The notes under the pieces are model-generated. The model was not told the DNA's origin. It ran no database searches and saw nothing but the letters and a program-made list of their open reading frames with translations. Of a DNA stretch of 64,000 bases, positions 57,646 to 64,000 are shown one piece after another (position 1 is the stretch's first letter; each line of letters starts with the position of its first letter). This DNA comes from Oceanospirillum beijerinckii DSM 7166 (lineage in GTDB: Bacteria; Pseudomonadota; Gammaproteobacteria; Pseudomonadales; Halomonadaceae): NCBI RefSeq assembly GCF_000422425.1, contig NZ_AULT01000008.1:62001-126000 (forward strand). The letters are read 5' to 3'. The translations under genes were made by a program, and so were the position numbers.

Positions 57646-58860
57646 TTACGCGGTTGCCGCACTCAAACGTGGCACAGGTTCGTCATTGATTGGCAGATGA
57701 ATCAATGCTGAGATAAAGGCGAGCACAACGGCTGACCACCATACAGGGGCGTACGATCCGTAGTAGTCGTAGATGGCACCGCCAAACCAAGCCCCCAAAA
57801 AACTGCCCACTTGGTGAGAGAAAAACACCAGTCCGTATAGGGTTGATAGGTAGCGAGCCCCAAAAATCTGGCGAACTAAACCAGATGTAATCGGGACGGT
57901 TCCTAACCAACAAAAACCGATGGCGGCACCGAAGATGCCAGCAGTTAGCTCTGTCGTTGGAGTCAGCACAAAGGCTGCGATTATGGCTGTACGTACAAAG
58001 TACAAAGCTGACATCACATAATGTTTGCTGTAGCGGTCAGCCATGGCGCCCCAGAAGTACGACCCGATGATATTAAAAATGCCCACATACGCTAGGGCCA
58101 TCGCCGCCGTAGAGGCCGGTAGGCTCTTATCTAATACATAGCTTGGCAGGTGTGTAGCGATAAACATGACATGGAAACCGCACACAAAAAAGCCAAGATG
58201 AATCAACCAGTAAGATTTGTGCGAGAACGCTTCTCTGAGTGCTTCTTTTAGCGTTTGTAGGTCTTCCTGCATCGTATGCGGAGTAGAGGCCTCTTTCTTA
58301 GCGGTATTTATAAAGAAGGCAAACAGTATGATGAAGCTACATAGCACAGCAAAGATTTGCATCGCACTTTGCCAATCATAAATACTCAGCAATGTCTGCG
58401 CCCCTGGGATCATAGCAAACATACCAAATGAGCCTGCAGCTGTAGTTAAGCCAAAGGCTTTTGCCGCGTGTTGTGCGGGAACTACTTTCGCGACTGTGCC
58501 GAGTACAATCACGTAGCTGGTAGCACTTAAACCAAACCCAATCAGTACACCTAGTGATAGGTACATCATTGTGGGTTCTATCGCGATTGACGTTAGGTAT
58601 AAACCTAAGGCGTAAGCAATCGCACCTAAAATGATGATGCGCTTTGGTCCCCAGCGGTCAGAGGCCATACCAACAAACGGTTGGAATGCTCCAAACAGTA
58701 GGTTTTGCAAAGCAATAGCAAAACTGAAGAACTCTCGCCCTGTATGAAAGTAGTCGGAAATAGGCGTCATGAAAATGCCAAAGGATTGCCTGATCCCGAG
58801 ACTGGTAATCAAAATCCCTATACCTAGCCAAACTAGGAGTGGCAATCGGAAAGTAAACAT
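57646..58860 (-). CDS. Major facilitator superfamily transporter
   Basis: A 404-residue membrane protein with about twelve helices and the MFS motif A variant MASDRWGPKRI between helices 2 and 3 (about residue 65), plus a matching AMADRYSKH motif after helix 8. The type resembles oxalate/formate or monocarboxylate MFS members, but the substrate cannot be fixed. A LysR gene lies upstream in the same direction, and the intervening region holds two perfect palindromes, so the pair may form a regulated unit. Confidence 0.87.
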   Translation of the reverse strand: MFTFRLPLLVWLGIGILITSLGIRQSFGIFMTPISDYFHTGREFFSFAIALQNLLFGAFQPFVGMASDRWGPKRIIILGAIAYALGLYLTSIAIEPTMMYLSLGVLIGFGLSATSYVIVLGTVAKVVPAQHAAKAFGLTTAAGSFGMFAMIPGAQTLLSIYDWQSAMQIFAVLCSFIILFAFFINTAKKEASTPHTMQEDLQTLKEALREAFSHKSYWLIHLGFFVCGFHVMFIATHLPSYVLDKSLPASTAAMALAYVGIFNIIGSYFWGAMADRYSKHYVMSALYFVRTAIIAAFVLTPTTELTAGIFGAAIGFCWLGTVPITSGLVRQIFGARYLSTLYGLVFFSHQVGSFLGAWFGGAIYDYYGSYAPVWWSAVVLAFISALIHLPINDEPVPRLSAATA

Positions 58861-59010
58861 AAGCTGCTCTTAATAATGCCTGTAATGATGAGGTTGCCTT
58901 TTTTCCCCTCGGTAGAGGGCAAACTCAGCGCCTTAGCAAAAGTAGATGGGAATAAGTGCATATGTGCTCTCAGCTACTAGATTGGCGGAGTGTAGGGAGT
59001 ATTTGAGAGG

Positions 59011-59029
59011 GACTCAAATGATAAAAAGT
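59011..59029. promoter_or_regulatory. Palindrome 1 upstream of the MFS gene
   Basis: ATTTGAG, AGGGA spacer, CTCAAAT: a perfect 7-5-7 inverted repeat. Confidence 0.55.
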
Positions 59030-59034
59030 GAAGG

Positions 59035-59059
59035 GATCTATGCATGATGTGCATAGATC
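59035..59059. promoter_or_regulatory. Palindrome 2 upstream of the MFS gene, LysR-type operator candidate
   Basis: GATCTATGCA, TGATG spacer, TGCATAGATC: a perfect 10-5-10 inverted repeat containing the T-N11-A pattern of LysR sites. Confidence 0.6.
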
Positions 59060-59184
59060 ACATTGGCCTAAAAAGGCTTGATAGCTACTGTTTTTGTGCT
59101 GTTTGGTGGAACCCTAAAATAGCCCGACAGTACTTATTAACGTTTTATTGCGGGGGGCTATGATTAAGGCGCATACATGAAAGA

Positions 59185-60156
59185 TTAGTCAGGTGAAGCT
59201 GTGGTATCAGACTCTGCATCCAGTCCCATATCAATTACGCGTTTGGCGATGAGCTTCCCACACTCTTCTTTAACAATGCTTCTTAACCATTCCTGTGTGG
59301 GCGAGTGCTCACAACGAGGGTGCCAGATCATGGAATAATCAAACGGTGTAAAATGAAAGGGTAAGGGTTTTACGACCAGATCATAACGCTCAGAAACTAA
59401 GTAAGCTAAATCAGCTGGTACCGTGATAATAACCTGCATCGTGTCAACAATCGCCAACGCCGCTTCTAAATGATAAGCCCTCAAAATCATACGCCGTTTG
59501 GGCTTATCCTCTAGTGCTTGTTCAATAAGGGCCTTGACTCCATCACTTATGGCAATCATGGCATGAGGAAAATTCAAATAATCCTCTAGGCACATTGGCT
59601 GATTTGCTAACGGATGTTGTTTAGATAATAGGCAAGACACCCCCACACGACCCAATGTCTCGTACTGTAAAGGGGGGATAGAATAAATTGGGCGACAAAT
59701 AGCCAAGTCGGCGCGACCATATGTGAGTTGCTCTTTCAAATGCTCATCTTGTAGCGGCAAAAGCTCAAATGCAGCATTAGGCGCTTCCTGATACATACGA
59801 GGCAAGGCAAAGGGTAAAATAGTCTGCATTGCATAATCAGTTGTTAAAATTGTAAAGGTTTGATCGCATGACTTGGGGTTAAAATCAATAGGAGACAAAA
59901 GCTGTTGCAGTGAGCCAAGCGGCTCGTCCAAAGCACTACTCATTGATAAAGCTTTTTCAGTGGGGACCAGGTGCTGTCCTTGACGTGTAAATAATGGGTC
60001 TGACAACAAGCTGCGTAATCGCCCCAGAACCCGACTCATTGCGGACTGGCTTAGATTCAAACGATCCGCTGCTCGGCTGACGCTGCGTTCCTCAACGAGT
60101 ATTTGCAGTGCGACTAATAGGTTTAAATCCCGACGATAAATCTCTTCTACTTTCAT
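59185..60156 (-). CDS. LysR-family transcriptional regulator
   Basis: A 323-residue LysR protein. The winged helix-turn-helix is at residues about 8-65 (RDLNLLVALQILVEERSVSR, AADRLNLSQSAMSRVLGRLR), followed by the substrate-binding domain (about 95-300). The type resembles NodD/PcaQ-like LeuO-group regulators with a long linker. The probable target is the MFS gene downstream on the same strand and possibly itself. An IS200/IS605 3' remnant ends 18 bases before its ATG, so the promoter has probably been altered by that insertion. Confidence 0.92.
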   Translation of the reverse strand: MKVEEIYRRDLNLLVALQILVEERSVSRAADRLNLSQSAMSRVLGRLRSLLSDPLFTRQGQHLVPTEKALSMSSALDEPLGSLQQLLSPIDFNPKSCDQTFTILTTDYAMQTILPFALPRMYQEAPNAAFELLPLQDEHLKEQLTYGRADLAICRPIYSIPPLQYETLGRVGVSCLLSKQHPLANQPMCLEDYLNFPHAMIAISDGVKALIEQALEDKPKRRMILRAYHLEAALAIVDTMQVIITVPADLAYLVSERYDLVVKPLPFHFTPFDYSMIWHPRCEHSPTQEWLRSIVKEECGKLIAKRVIDMGLDAESDTTASPD

Positions 60157-60173
60157 ACCCAGCCTTTAGCATT

Positions 60174-60342
60174 GTGACTGCTCCCCGCCCTATCGGGCAA
60201 GGCTTCCAACTTCTTATGCGGCTACCGGTGCGTGACCGGATTTACGCAAGCCTCCATTGGCAAGAGCCGACAATCCTTCGGTCCGCCCGTTCATAAACTG
60301 AGTACCTGCGCCGGGAGTATAGGGAGTATCAATTGGGTTCAT
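60174..60342 (-). mobile_element. 3' remnant of an IS200/IS605-type (TnpB) element
   Basis: On the minus strand the last codons of a TnpB-like frame are followed by a GCCCGATAGGGC hairpin (60187-60198) and GGGGAGCAGTCAC, the kind of right end I associate with this family. The rest of the element, including most of tnpB and the left end, is absent. The left limit is uncertain. Confidence 0.55.
60214..60342 (-). pseudogene. C-terminal 42-codon fragment of a TnpB-like protein
   Basis: An open frame from ATG 60342 to TAA 60214 encodes MNGRTEGLSALANGGLRKSG and ends HAPVAA. The Gly/Asn/Arg-rich tail is the kind of sequence seen at the end of TnpB-family (IS200/IS605 OrfB) proteins, and the following hairpin agrees. 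The RuvC domain and zinc finger are gone. It may not be translated. Confidence 0.5.
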
Positions 60343-60352
60343 CGTTCTATAC

Positions 60353-60388
60353 CAAAGTTATCGAAGCTATAAATGAACAATAACTTTG
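60353..60388. promoter_or_regulatory. Inverted repeat upstream of the PepSY gene
   Basis: CAAAGTTAT (60353-60361) and ATAACTTTG (60380-60388) are exact inverted 9-mers; a related CAAAGTTTG half lies at 60403-60411, overlapping the -35 region. Candidate operator. Confidence 0.5.
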
Positions 60389-60408
60389 ATAATAAGGTTA
60401 TGCAAAGT

Positions 60409-60436
60409 TTGACTCTGGTTTGATATTTGATATACA
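60409..60436 (+). promoter_or_regulatory. Sigma70-type promoter of the PepSY gene
   Basis: TTGACT at 60409-60414 and TATACA at 60431-60436, spacing 16 bases, about 42 bases before the chosen start codon. Confidence 0.65.
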
Positions 60437-60478
60437 CGCTCAATAAGAGTGGTTGTACTGAATGGAAAGGAGATTAAT

Positions 60479-61729
60479 TTGGGGAAAAGATTTTTTCCTG
60501 CTGATTTACGTCGTAAGTTTTTACTGTTTCATCGCTGGTTCGGGGTGTTCCTCGCTATACCATTGCTCCTGTTGTTGCTGACAGGAAGCATTCTAGTCTT
60601 TAAGTCAGAACTGGATTATGTGTTGAATAAGGTTTTGACGAATATTGAAGCCTATGAAGGTGCAGAGGCCTTGCCTATCAATCAGTTAGAGCAAAAGATT
60701 GTCGAGGCTTATCCCGGCAGTCGTATCTCTTGGCTTGATCTTTCTGTTTCTCCTGATAAAGCTTCGATTTTTTGGCTTGCAGGTTCCGTGGATAAACAGG
60801 GTAATTATCAAGCGCCTGAACATAACCAGGTCTTTGTAAACCCGTATACCGGCGAAGTGCTGGGTGGCCGCACTTGGGGTTCCATTGATCAGCCGCTGGT
60901 CAATCTGATGCCTTTGGTGTATCGACTGCACTACTCACTATTGTTAGGGGCTACAGGCGCGCAGTGGTTAGGTTGGTTCGCTATTGTTTGGTTGTTGCAT
61001 CTGATGCTCGGTTGGTTGTTAACCTGGCCTCAGGGGCGGCAGACTAGAGCAAAACACAAGTGGTTGAATTGGCTGGGATATTGGCATTTTAAGCCAGTGC
61101 AGCAAGCTCGTTCTCAAAGTGAGTTTAAAAAGCAGTTTGTCTGGCATCGCTGGTTAGGTTTGATACTGACACCTATGATATTGGTTTTTATTGTTTCGGG
61201 TATCGCCTTTAATCTGAAGGATATTTATCACCCGGTGTTAGATCTGTTTGCTGATCGACAGCAAGCTCATCTGGAGTTGTCTGTTTCTAATGAGGGCCGG
61301 GAAAGCCCTATGTCCTGGTCGCAGGCGGCGAAGGTAGGTAAACAGCATATGGCTGAATTGGCTGAGCAACAGAGTTTTGAAGTACTGTCTGCTCAAGGCA
61401 TATCCTATTCCAGCTTTAAAGGCGTCTATATGTATCGGGCTTATACCTCGCTGGATATCAGTGCCGAGCATATCCGTACTTCTGTATGGTTTGATGCGGC
61501 CAGTGGCGAAAAGTTAGCCGAGTATCTAGCCAGTCAAAAAGCGGCCGGGGATAGCTTTACCAATCTGATTTCAGCTCTGCATATGGCAAAGCTGGGTTGG
61601 GCAGGGCAGGCATTTGTCTTACTGAGTAGCTTCGGTTTGATGCTATTGATTTATAGTGGTGCGAAGGTGGGCTGGATGAAATGGCGAGCCAGAAAGCATC
61701 AGGTTACTAACAGGACTCAAGCTAGCTGA
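60479..61729 (+). CDS. PepSY-associated transmembrane protein
   Basis: I choose TTG 60479 as start: AAAGGAG ends six bases upstream, and the frame then reads MGKRFFPADLRRKFLLFHRW. A GTG at 60449 would add ten residues. The 416-residue protein has four membrane helices (about residues 18-40, 175-200, 225-250, 370-395), with large periplasmic segments between them, the PepSY-TM family layout. Relatives are found with siderophore uptake or as iron/copper reductases, so a role in metal reduction is possible. No receptor gene is adjacent. AT-rich palindromes lie ahead of it. Confidence 0.87.
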   Translation: MGKRFFPADLRRKFLLFHRWFGVFLAIPLLLLLLTGSILVFKSELDYVLNKVLTNIEAYEGAEALPINQLEQKIVEAYPGSRISWLDLSVSPDKASIFWLAGSVDKQGNYQAPEHNQVFVNPYTGEVLGGRTWGSIDQPLVNLMPLVYRLHYSLLLGATGAQWLGWFAIVWLLHLMLGWLLTWPQGRQTRAKHKWLNWLGYWHFKPVQQARSQSEFKKQFVWHRWLGLILTPMILVFIVSGIAFNLKDIYHPVLDLFADRQQAHLELSVSNEGRESPMSWSQAAKVGKQHMAELAEQQSFEVLSAQGISYSSFKGVYMYRAYTSLDISAEHIRTSVWFDAASGEKLAEYLASQKAAGDSFTNLISALHMAKLGWAGQAFVLLSSFGLMLLIYSGAKVGWMKWRARKHQVTNRTQAS

Positions 61730-61778
61730 GGCTACAGATAGCTTGAGTCTAACTGTGTTAGGCTGACAGGGAAGGCTG

Positions 61779-63692
61779 TTATTCAGGCGTGTTTTGATAT
61801 GCTGGTGGCTCATCCTGCAAAAAGTCATTCACGGCTTCAAGGAATTCAGCCAGCAGCGTTTGGCTAACCACAAAAATATGGCCGATATTTTTCTCAATTG
61901 TCCGGTTCAATCCCCCCCGGTTCATCTGTTGGTTATCGGCTTTACGTCCCCAGCGTTCGCTGGTTTTACAGGATCCCACAGGAGCGATAGGGTCACGTTG
62001 TCCGCGATAGTCAAACAGGGCCAGGTCAGCATGATTCAATACGTCCATATTGACGGGTTGCCCATCGAGTTCCGGGCATGGGGATGGTAAGCAGTAATGA
62101 CCTTCCCAGATCTCATTGTCCAAGAAGATTCGTTGAATCCATTCCTGATGGGCGCGGGCCGGGAAGCGTGTGCCGTTATGCAGCCAGTGTAAAAAGGGGG
62201 CTGCATCCTGAACGGCACCTGGATAGTGGGCACGACCATAAAAGCCTTCAGCAACCGTCTGACTGACACCGGGTTGAATCTCATGCATACCCAGTTCCAG
62301 GGTTTGGGGCGGTACATTAGAGTGACTAAAAAAGGTTTGCATAATGTTGGCGTCGTATTGCTGACGTATCACATCCCGCATCGGTTTATGGCCGCTGTTG
62401 TCATCATCAAACAGTACCGGTGTGGTCATTAAAACGACCTGACGGATACGGACATCTTTGCCAGTTAACCGGGCTTCTTCAATACGGCGGGCCAGATAAG
62501 GTATAAACAGCGTGCCGCCCATACAGTAGGCCATCACATTGATATCCTGTTCTGGATGACGCTGTAAAATCAGGTCCAGATAGGTGTCATGGACCTGCTT
62601 ACCGTAAAACTCCAGGCCTAACTCGCTCTGGTCTGGACCAGGGTTGCCATAGTCCACCAGATAGAGGTCATAACCCTGTTGCAGCATACCTTCGATCACC
62701 GATTTTCCCGGTGCCAGATCAAAGATCTCACAGCGGTTGATCATAGGACTGGCAAGATAAAGGGTTTTACCATTCGCGGCGATGCCTTCTGGTCTCGGAT
62801 AGTGGCGTAGCCTGACGGAATAAAGCTCTGAACCAGGCACGGTCTGCCATGGGCTGGCTCCCAGTGTTGCATGAGGCGAGTTGAGCGCATAGCGGCGTAC
62901 ATCAAAAGCATCCTGCTGAGCCAATGTGAGCAAGCGGGTTGCGCAGTCCTGCAGATATTGCTGATCACTTTCCCGCCATTGGCCATCGGGTTTAGCCTTA
63001 CGATAAGGCTGACGTTCAGAGGCGCTAAAGACCTCCTGACTGATCACCTGTAGTAGTGAACGCAGTAGGTTCTTCATCGCGGCTAAGCGGGTTTGCCCTG
63101 TGCTGTGATATTGCCACTCCAGCCGTTGGAAACCCTGTAATTGGTTCAGTAGCCACAGCTGCCCTGCGAACTGTTCGCAAGCCCAGCGACAGGTGGCGGG
63201 GTTAAGCTGGAGTTCCGAAGCCGGTTGAGCGGTTTCGAGGGTTGCAGCATCTATCTTTGTCGTGCCATAGGCTGCTAAAGCTACCGAGGGTGGCGGTTGG
63301 GTCAGGCGGGTGACAAGATCTTTTAAGCGTCGGGCATAGCTGGCCTCAATACCCTGATTGTCCTGAGCGACCAGATCTGGATTCTGTCCCTGTTCTACGG
63401 CTTGTTCCGAGAGCTTGATCAACGGCTGCATCCAGGCGTTGAAAAGGTTTTCCGGTACACCAAAAGGGCGAAACAACTGGCCCTGAAATTGAGATAAGGC
63501 CACCATCTGTTTTAAGAAATGGCCGTTAAGATTACTGAGCCAGTGGTGGGTCTCTTTCAGGTGCGATGGGTTGTCAGCGCTGCTCACACCTAACGCGGTT
63601 TCCAGAAAATCGGCGCTAAAGCGGGGGAAGCCTGACATCAGGGGATACCCTGACATGTGCTGCGAGGGCAACGCGTTAAAGGGCGTGAACAT
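61779..63692 (-). CDS. Poly(hydroxyalkanoate) synthase-like alpha/beta-hydrolase
   Basis: A 637-residue PhaC-type protein. The catalytic domain (about residues 300-620) has AYCMGGTL with the nucleophile Cys390 in a lipase-like box, Asp567 in GQRDPIAP and His605 in NIGHIFVVS, the complete PHA-synthase triad. The first glycine of the usual GxCxGG is alanine here. The N-terminal 290 residues are long and divergent, partly helical, unlike the standard PhaC_N domain. It should polymerise hydroxyacyl-CoA into storage polyester. No phaA, phaB or phasin gene is adjacent. Confidence 0.85.
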   Translation of the reverse strand: MFTPFNALPSQHMSGYPLMSGFPRFSADFLETALGVSSADNPSHLKETHHWLSNLNGHFLKQMVALSQFQGQLFRPFGVPENLFNAWMQPLIKLSEQAVEQGQNPDLVAQDNQGIEASYARRLKDLVTRLTQPPPSVALAAYGTTKIDAATLETAQPASELQLNPATCRWACEQFAGQLWLLNQLQGFQRLEWQYHSTGQTRLAAMKNLLRSLLQVISQEVFSASERQPYRKAKPDGQWRESDQQYLQDCATRLLTLAQQDAFDVRRYALNSPHATLGASPWQTVPGSELYSVRLRHYPRPEGIAANGKTLYLASPMINRCEIFDLAPGKSVIEGMLQQGYDLYLVDYGNPGPDQSELGLEFYGKQVHDTYLDLILQRHPEQDINVMAYCMGGTLFIPYLARRIEEARLTGKDVRIRQVVLMTTPVLFDDDNSGHKPMRDVIRQQYDANIMQTFFSHSNVPPQTLELGMHEIQPGVSQTVAEGFYGRAHYPGAVQDAAPFLHWLHNGTRFPARAHQEWIQRIFLDNEIWEGHYCLPSPCPELDGQPVNMDVLNHADLALFDYRGQRDPIAPVGSCKTSERWGRKADNQQMNRGGLNRTIEKNIGHIFVVSQTLLAEFLEAVNDFLQDEPPAYQNTPE

Positions 63693-63751
63693 GGTCTGCT
63701 CCTTGCCTTCTTCGACTGAAAGAGAAGGTTTGATAGTTAGATGAGCCTGGT

Positions 63752-63997
63752 TTAGCGCTTGAAGGATTTCGCAGCGGCTTCCAGTTTGTCGTGGTGCTGT
63801 TTATGGGGCACCTTATCTGTTAATAGCTGCTGGTATATCTGTTCCAGATGCTGCTTCTTGTCGCCATCGTCGCCGGACAGGGCGTTGATCTGATCATTAA
63901 TGGCCCAGACACGAATTTTCTTCATCAGAAACAGGTGAAAGACAATTCCACTGATCGATACGATAAAGATAATTACCAGTTGCAACCATAAAGGCAT
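63752..63997 (-). CDS. Small membrane-anchored protein, unknown
   Basis: An 81-residue protein with one N-terminal membrane helix (about residues 3-24) and a charged, partly coiled-coil cytoplasmic tail (residues 38-81, rich in Lys, Gln and Asp). No family recognised. It lies directly upstream of the PHA synthase-like gene on the same strand. Its ATG is three bases from the window edge, so a longer upstream reading frame cannot be excluded. Confidence 0.65.
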   Translation of the reverse strand: MPLWLQLVIIFIVSISGIVFHLFLMKKIRVWAINDQINALSGDDGDKKQHLEQIYQQLLTDKVPHKQHHDKLEAAAKSFKR

Positions 63998-64000
63998 AAC

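Larger units (their letters stand above)
58861..59184 (-). other. 324-base gap between lysR-type gene and MFS gene
   Basis: It should carry the MFS promoter (minus strand). It holds two exact palindromes with five-base spacers (59011-59029 and 59035-59059). No gene seen. Confidence 0.6.

Noticed and set aside
60353-60411. A Fur box upstream of the PepSY gene
   Set aside because: GATAAT occurs once, but the full 19-base Fur pattern matches poorly; the inverted CAAAGTTAT arms explain the sequence better.

Overview
The window is a chromosomal segment of a Gram-negative gammaproteobacterium, most likely a marine member of the Oceanospirillales (Oceanospirillaceae-like; Amphritea, Neptuniibacter and Marinobacterium are the sort of genera I have in mind). 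This rests on conserved gene neighbourhoods (corC-ypjD next to divergent ffh-rpsP-rimM-trmD-rplS, xerD-dsbC-hom-thrC-recJ, xseA next to divergent guaB-guaA), the gammaproteobacterial cmoA/cmoB/cmoM set, a trimeric-type porin, two chemoreceptors and a PHA-synthase-like protein. It is inferred from protein and operon style only. I see no rRNA, tRNA or CRISPR array.

Layout: purL (1-4 kb), then a leftward cluster with a K+ channel, an orphan amino-acid binding protein, a diguanylate cyclase, a DUF72 protein and two small unknown genes (4.1-9.4 kb). A GNAT and an HSL-type esterase run rightward (9.4-11 kb). corC and ypjD run left; ffh, the rpsP-rimM-trmD-rplS operon, xerD, dsbC, hom, thrC, a LapC/PbgA-like sulfatase-fold protein and recJ run right (11-26.5 kb). 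A porin and four SAM-methyltransferase genes for tRNA wobble and rRNA modification follow (26.8-32 kb). Then come lon, greB, a Cache chemoreceptor and a metallophosphoesterase-like pseudoenzyme (leftward, 32.5-38.6 kb), nudF-yqiB-cpdA, cysD-cysN with an extra gene between them, an accessory patch (Septu-like ATPase/HNH pair and a decayed ArsM-like gene, 44-46.5 kb), a second chemoreceptor, a PhoD-like phosphatase, an M23 peptidase, xseA, guaB-guaA, an MFS/LysR pair, a PepSY membrane protein and a PHA synthase-like gene.

The most unusual structure is a heptanucleotide system. A four-helix-bundle (S23/Avd-like, TIGR02436-type) gene sits inside the cysDN operon between two short arrays of a degenerate 7-mer (AGGCTGG/AGGCTTG) in inverted orientation, and the right array encodes the protein's C-terminal tail. 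The same 7-mer occurs as 13 perfect copies directly against the lon stop codon, about 9.5 kb away. Other mobile or decaying DNA: two copies of a MITE-like palindromic element with ATACC-type ends (15.2 and 30.9 kb), the 3' end of an apparent IS200/IS605 TnpB element directly in front of a lysR gene, and an arsenite-methyltransferase-like pseudogene with frameshifts next to the Septu-like pair.
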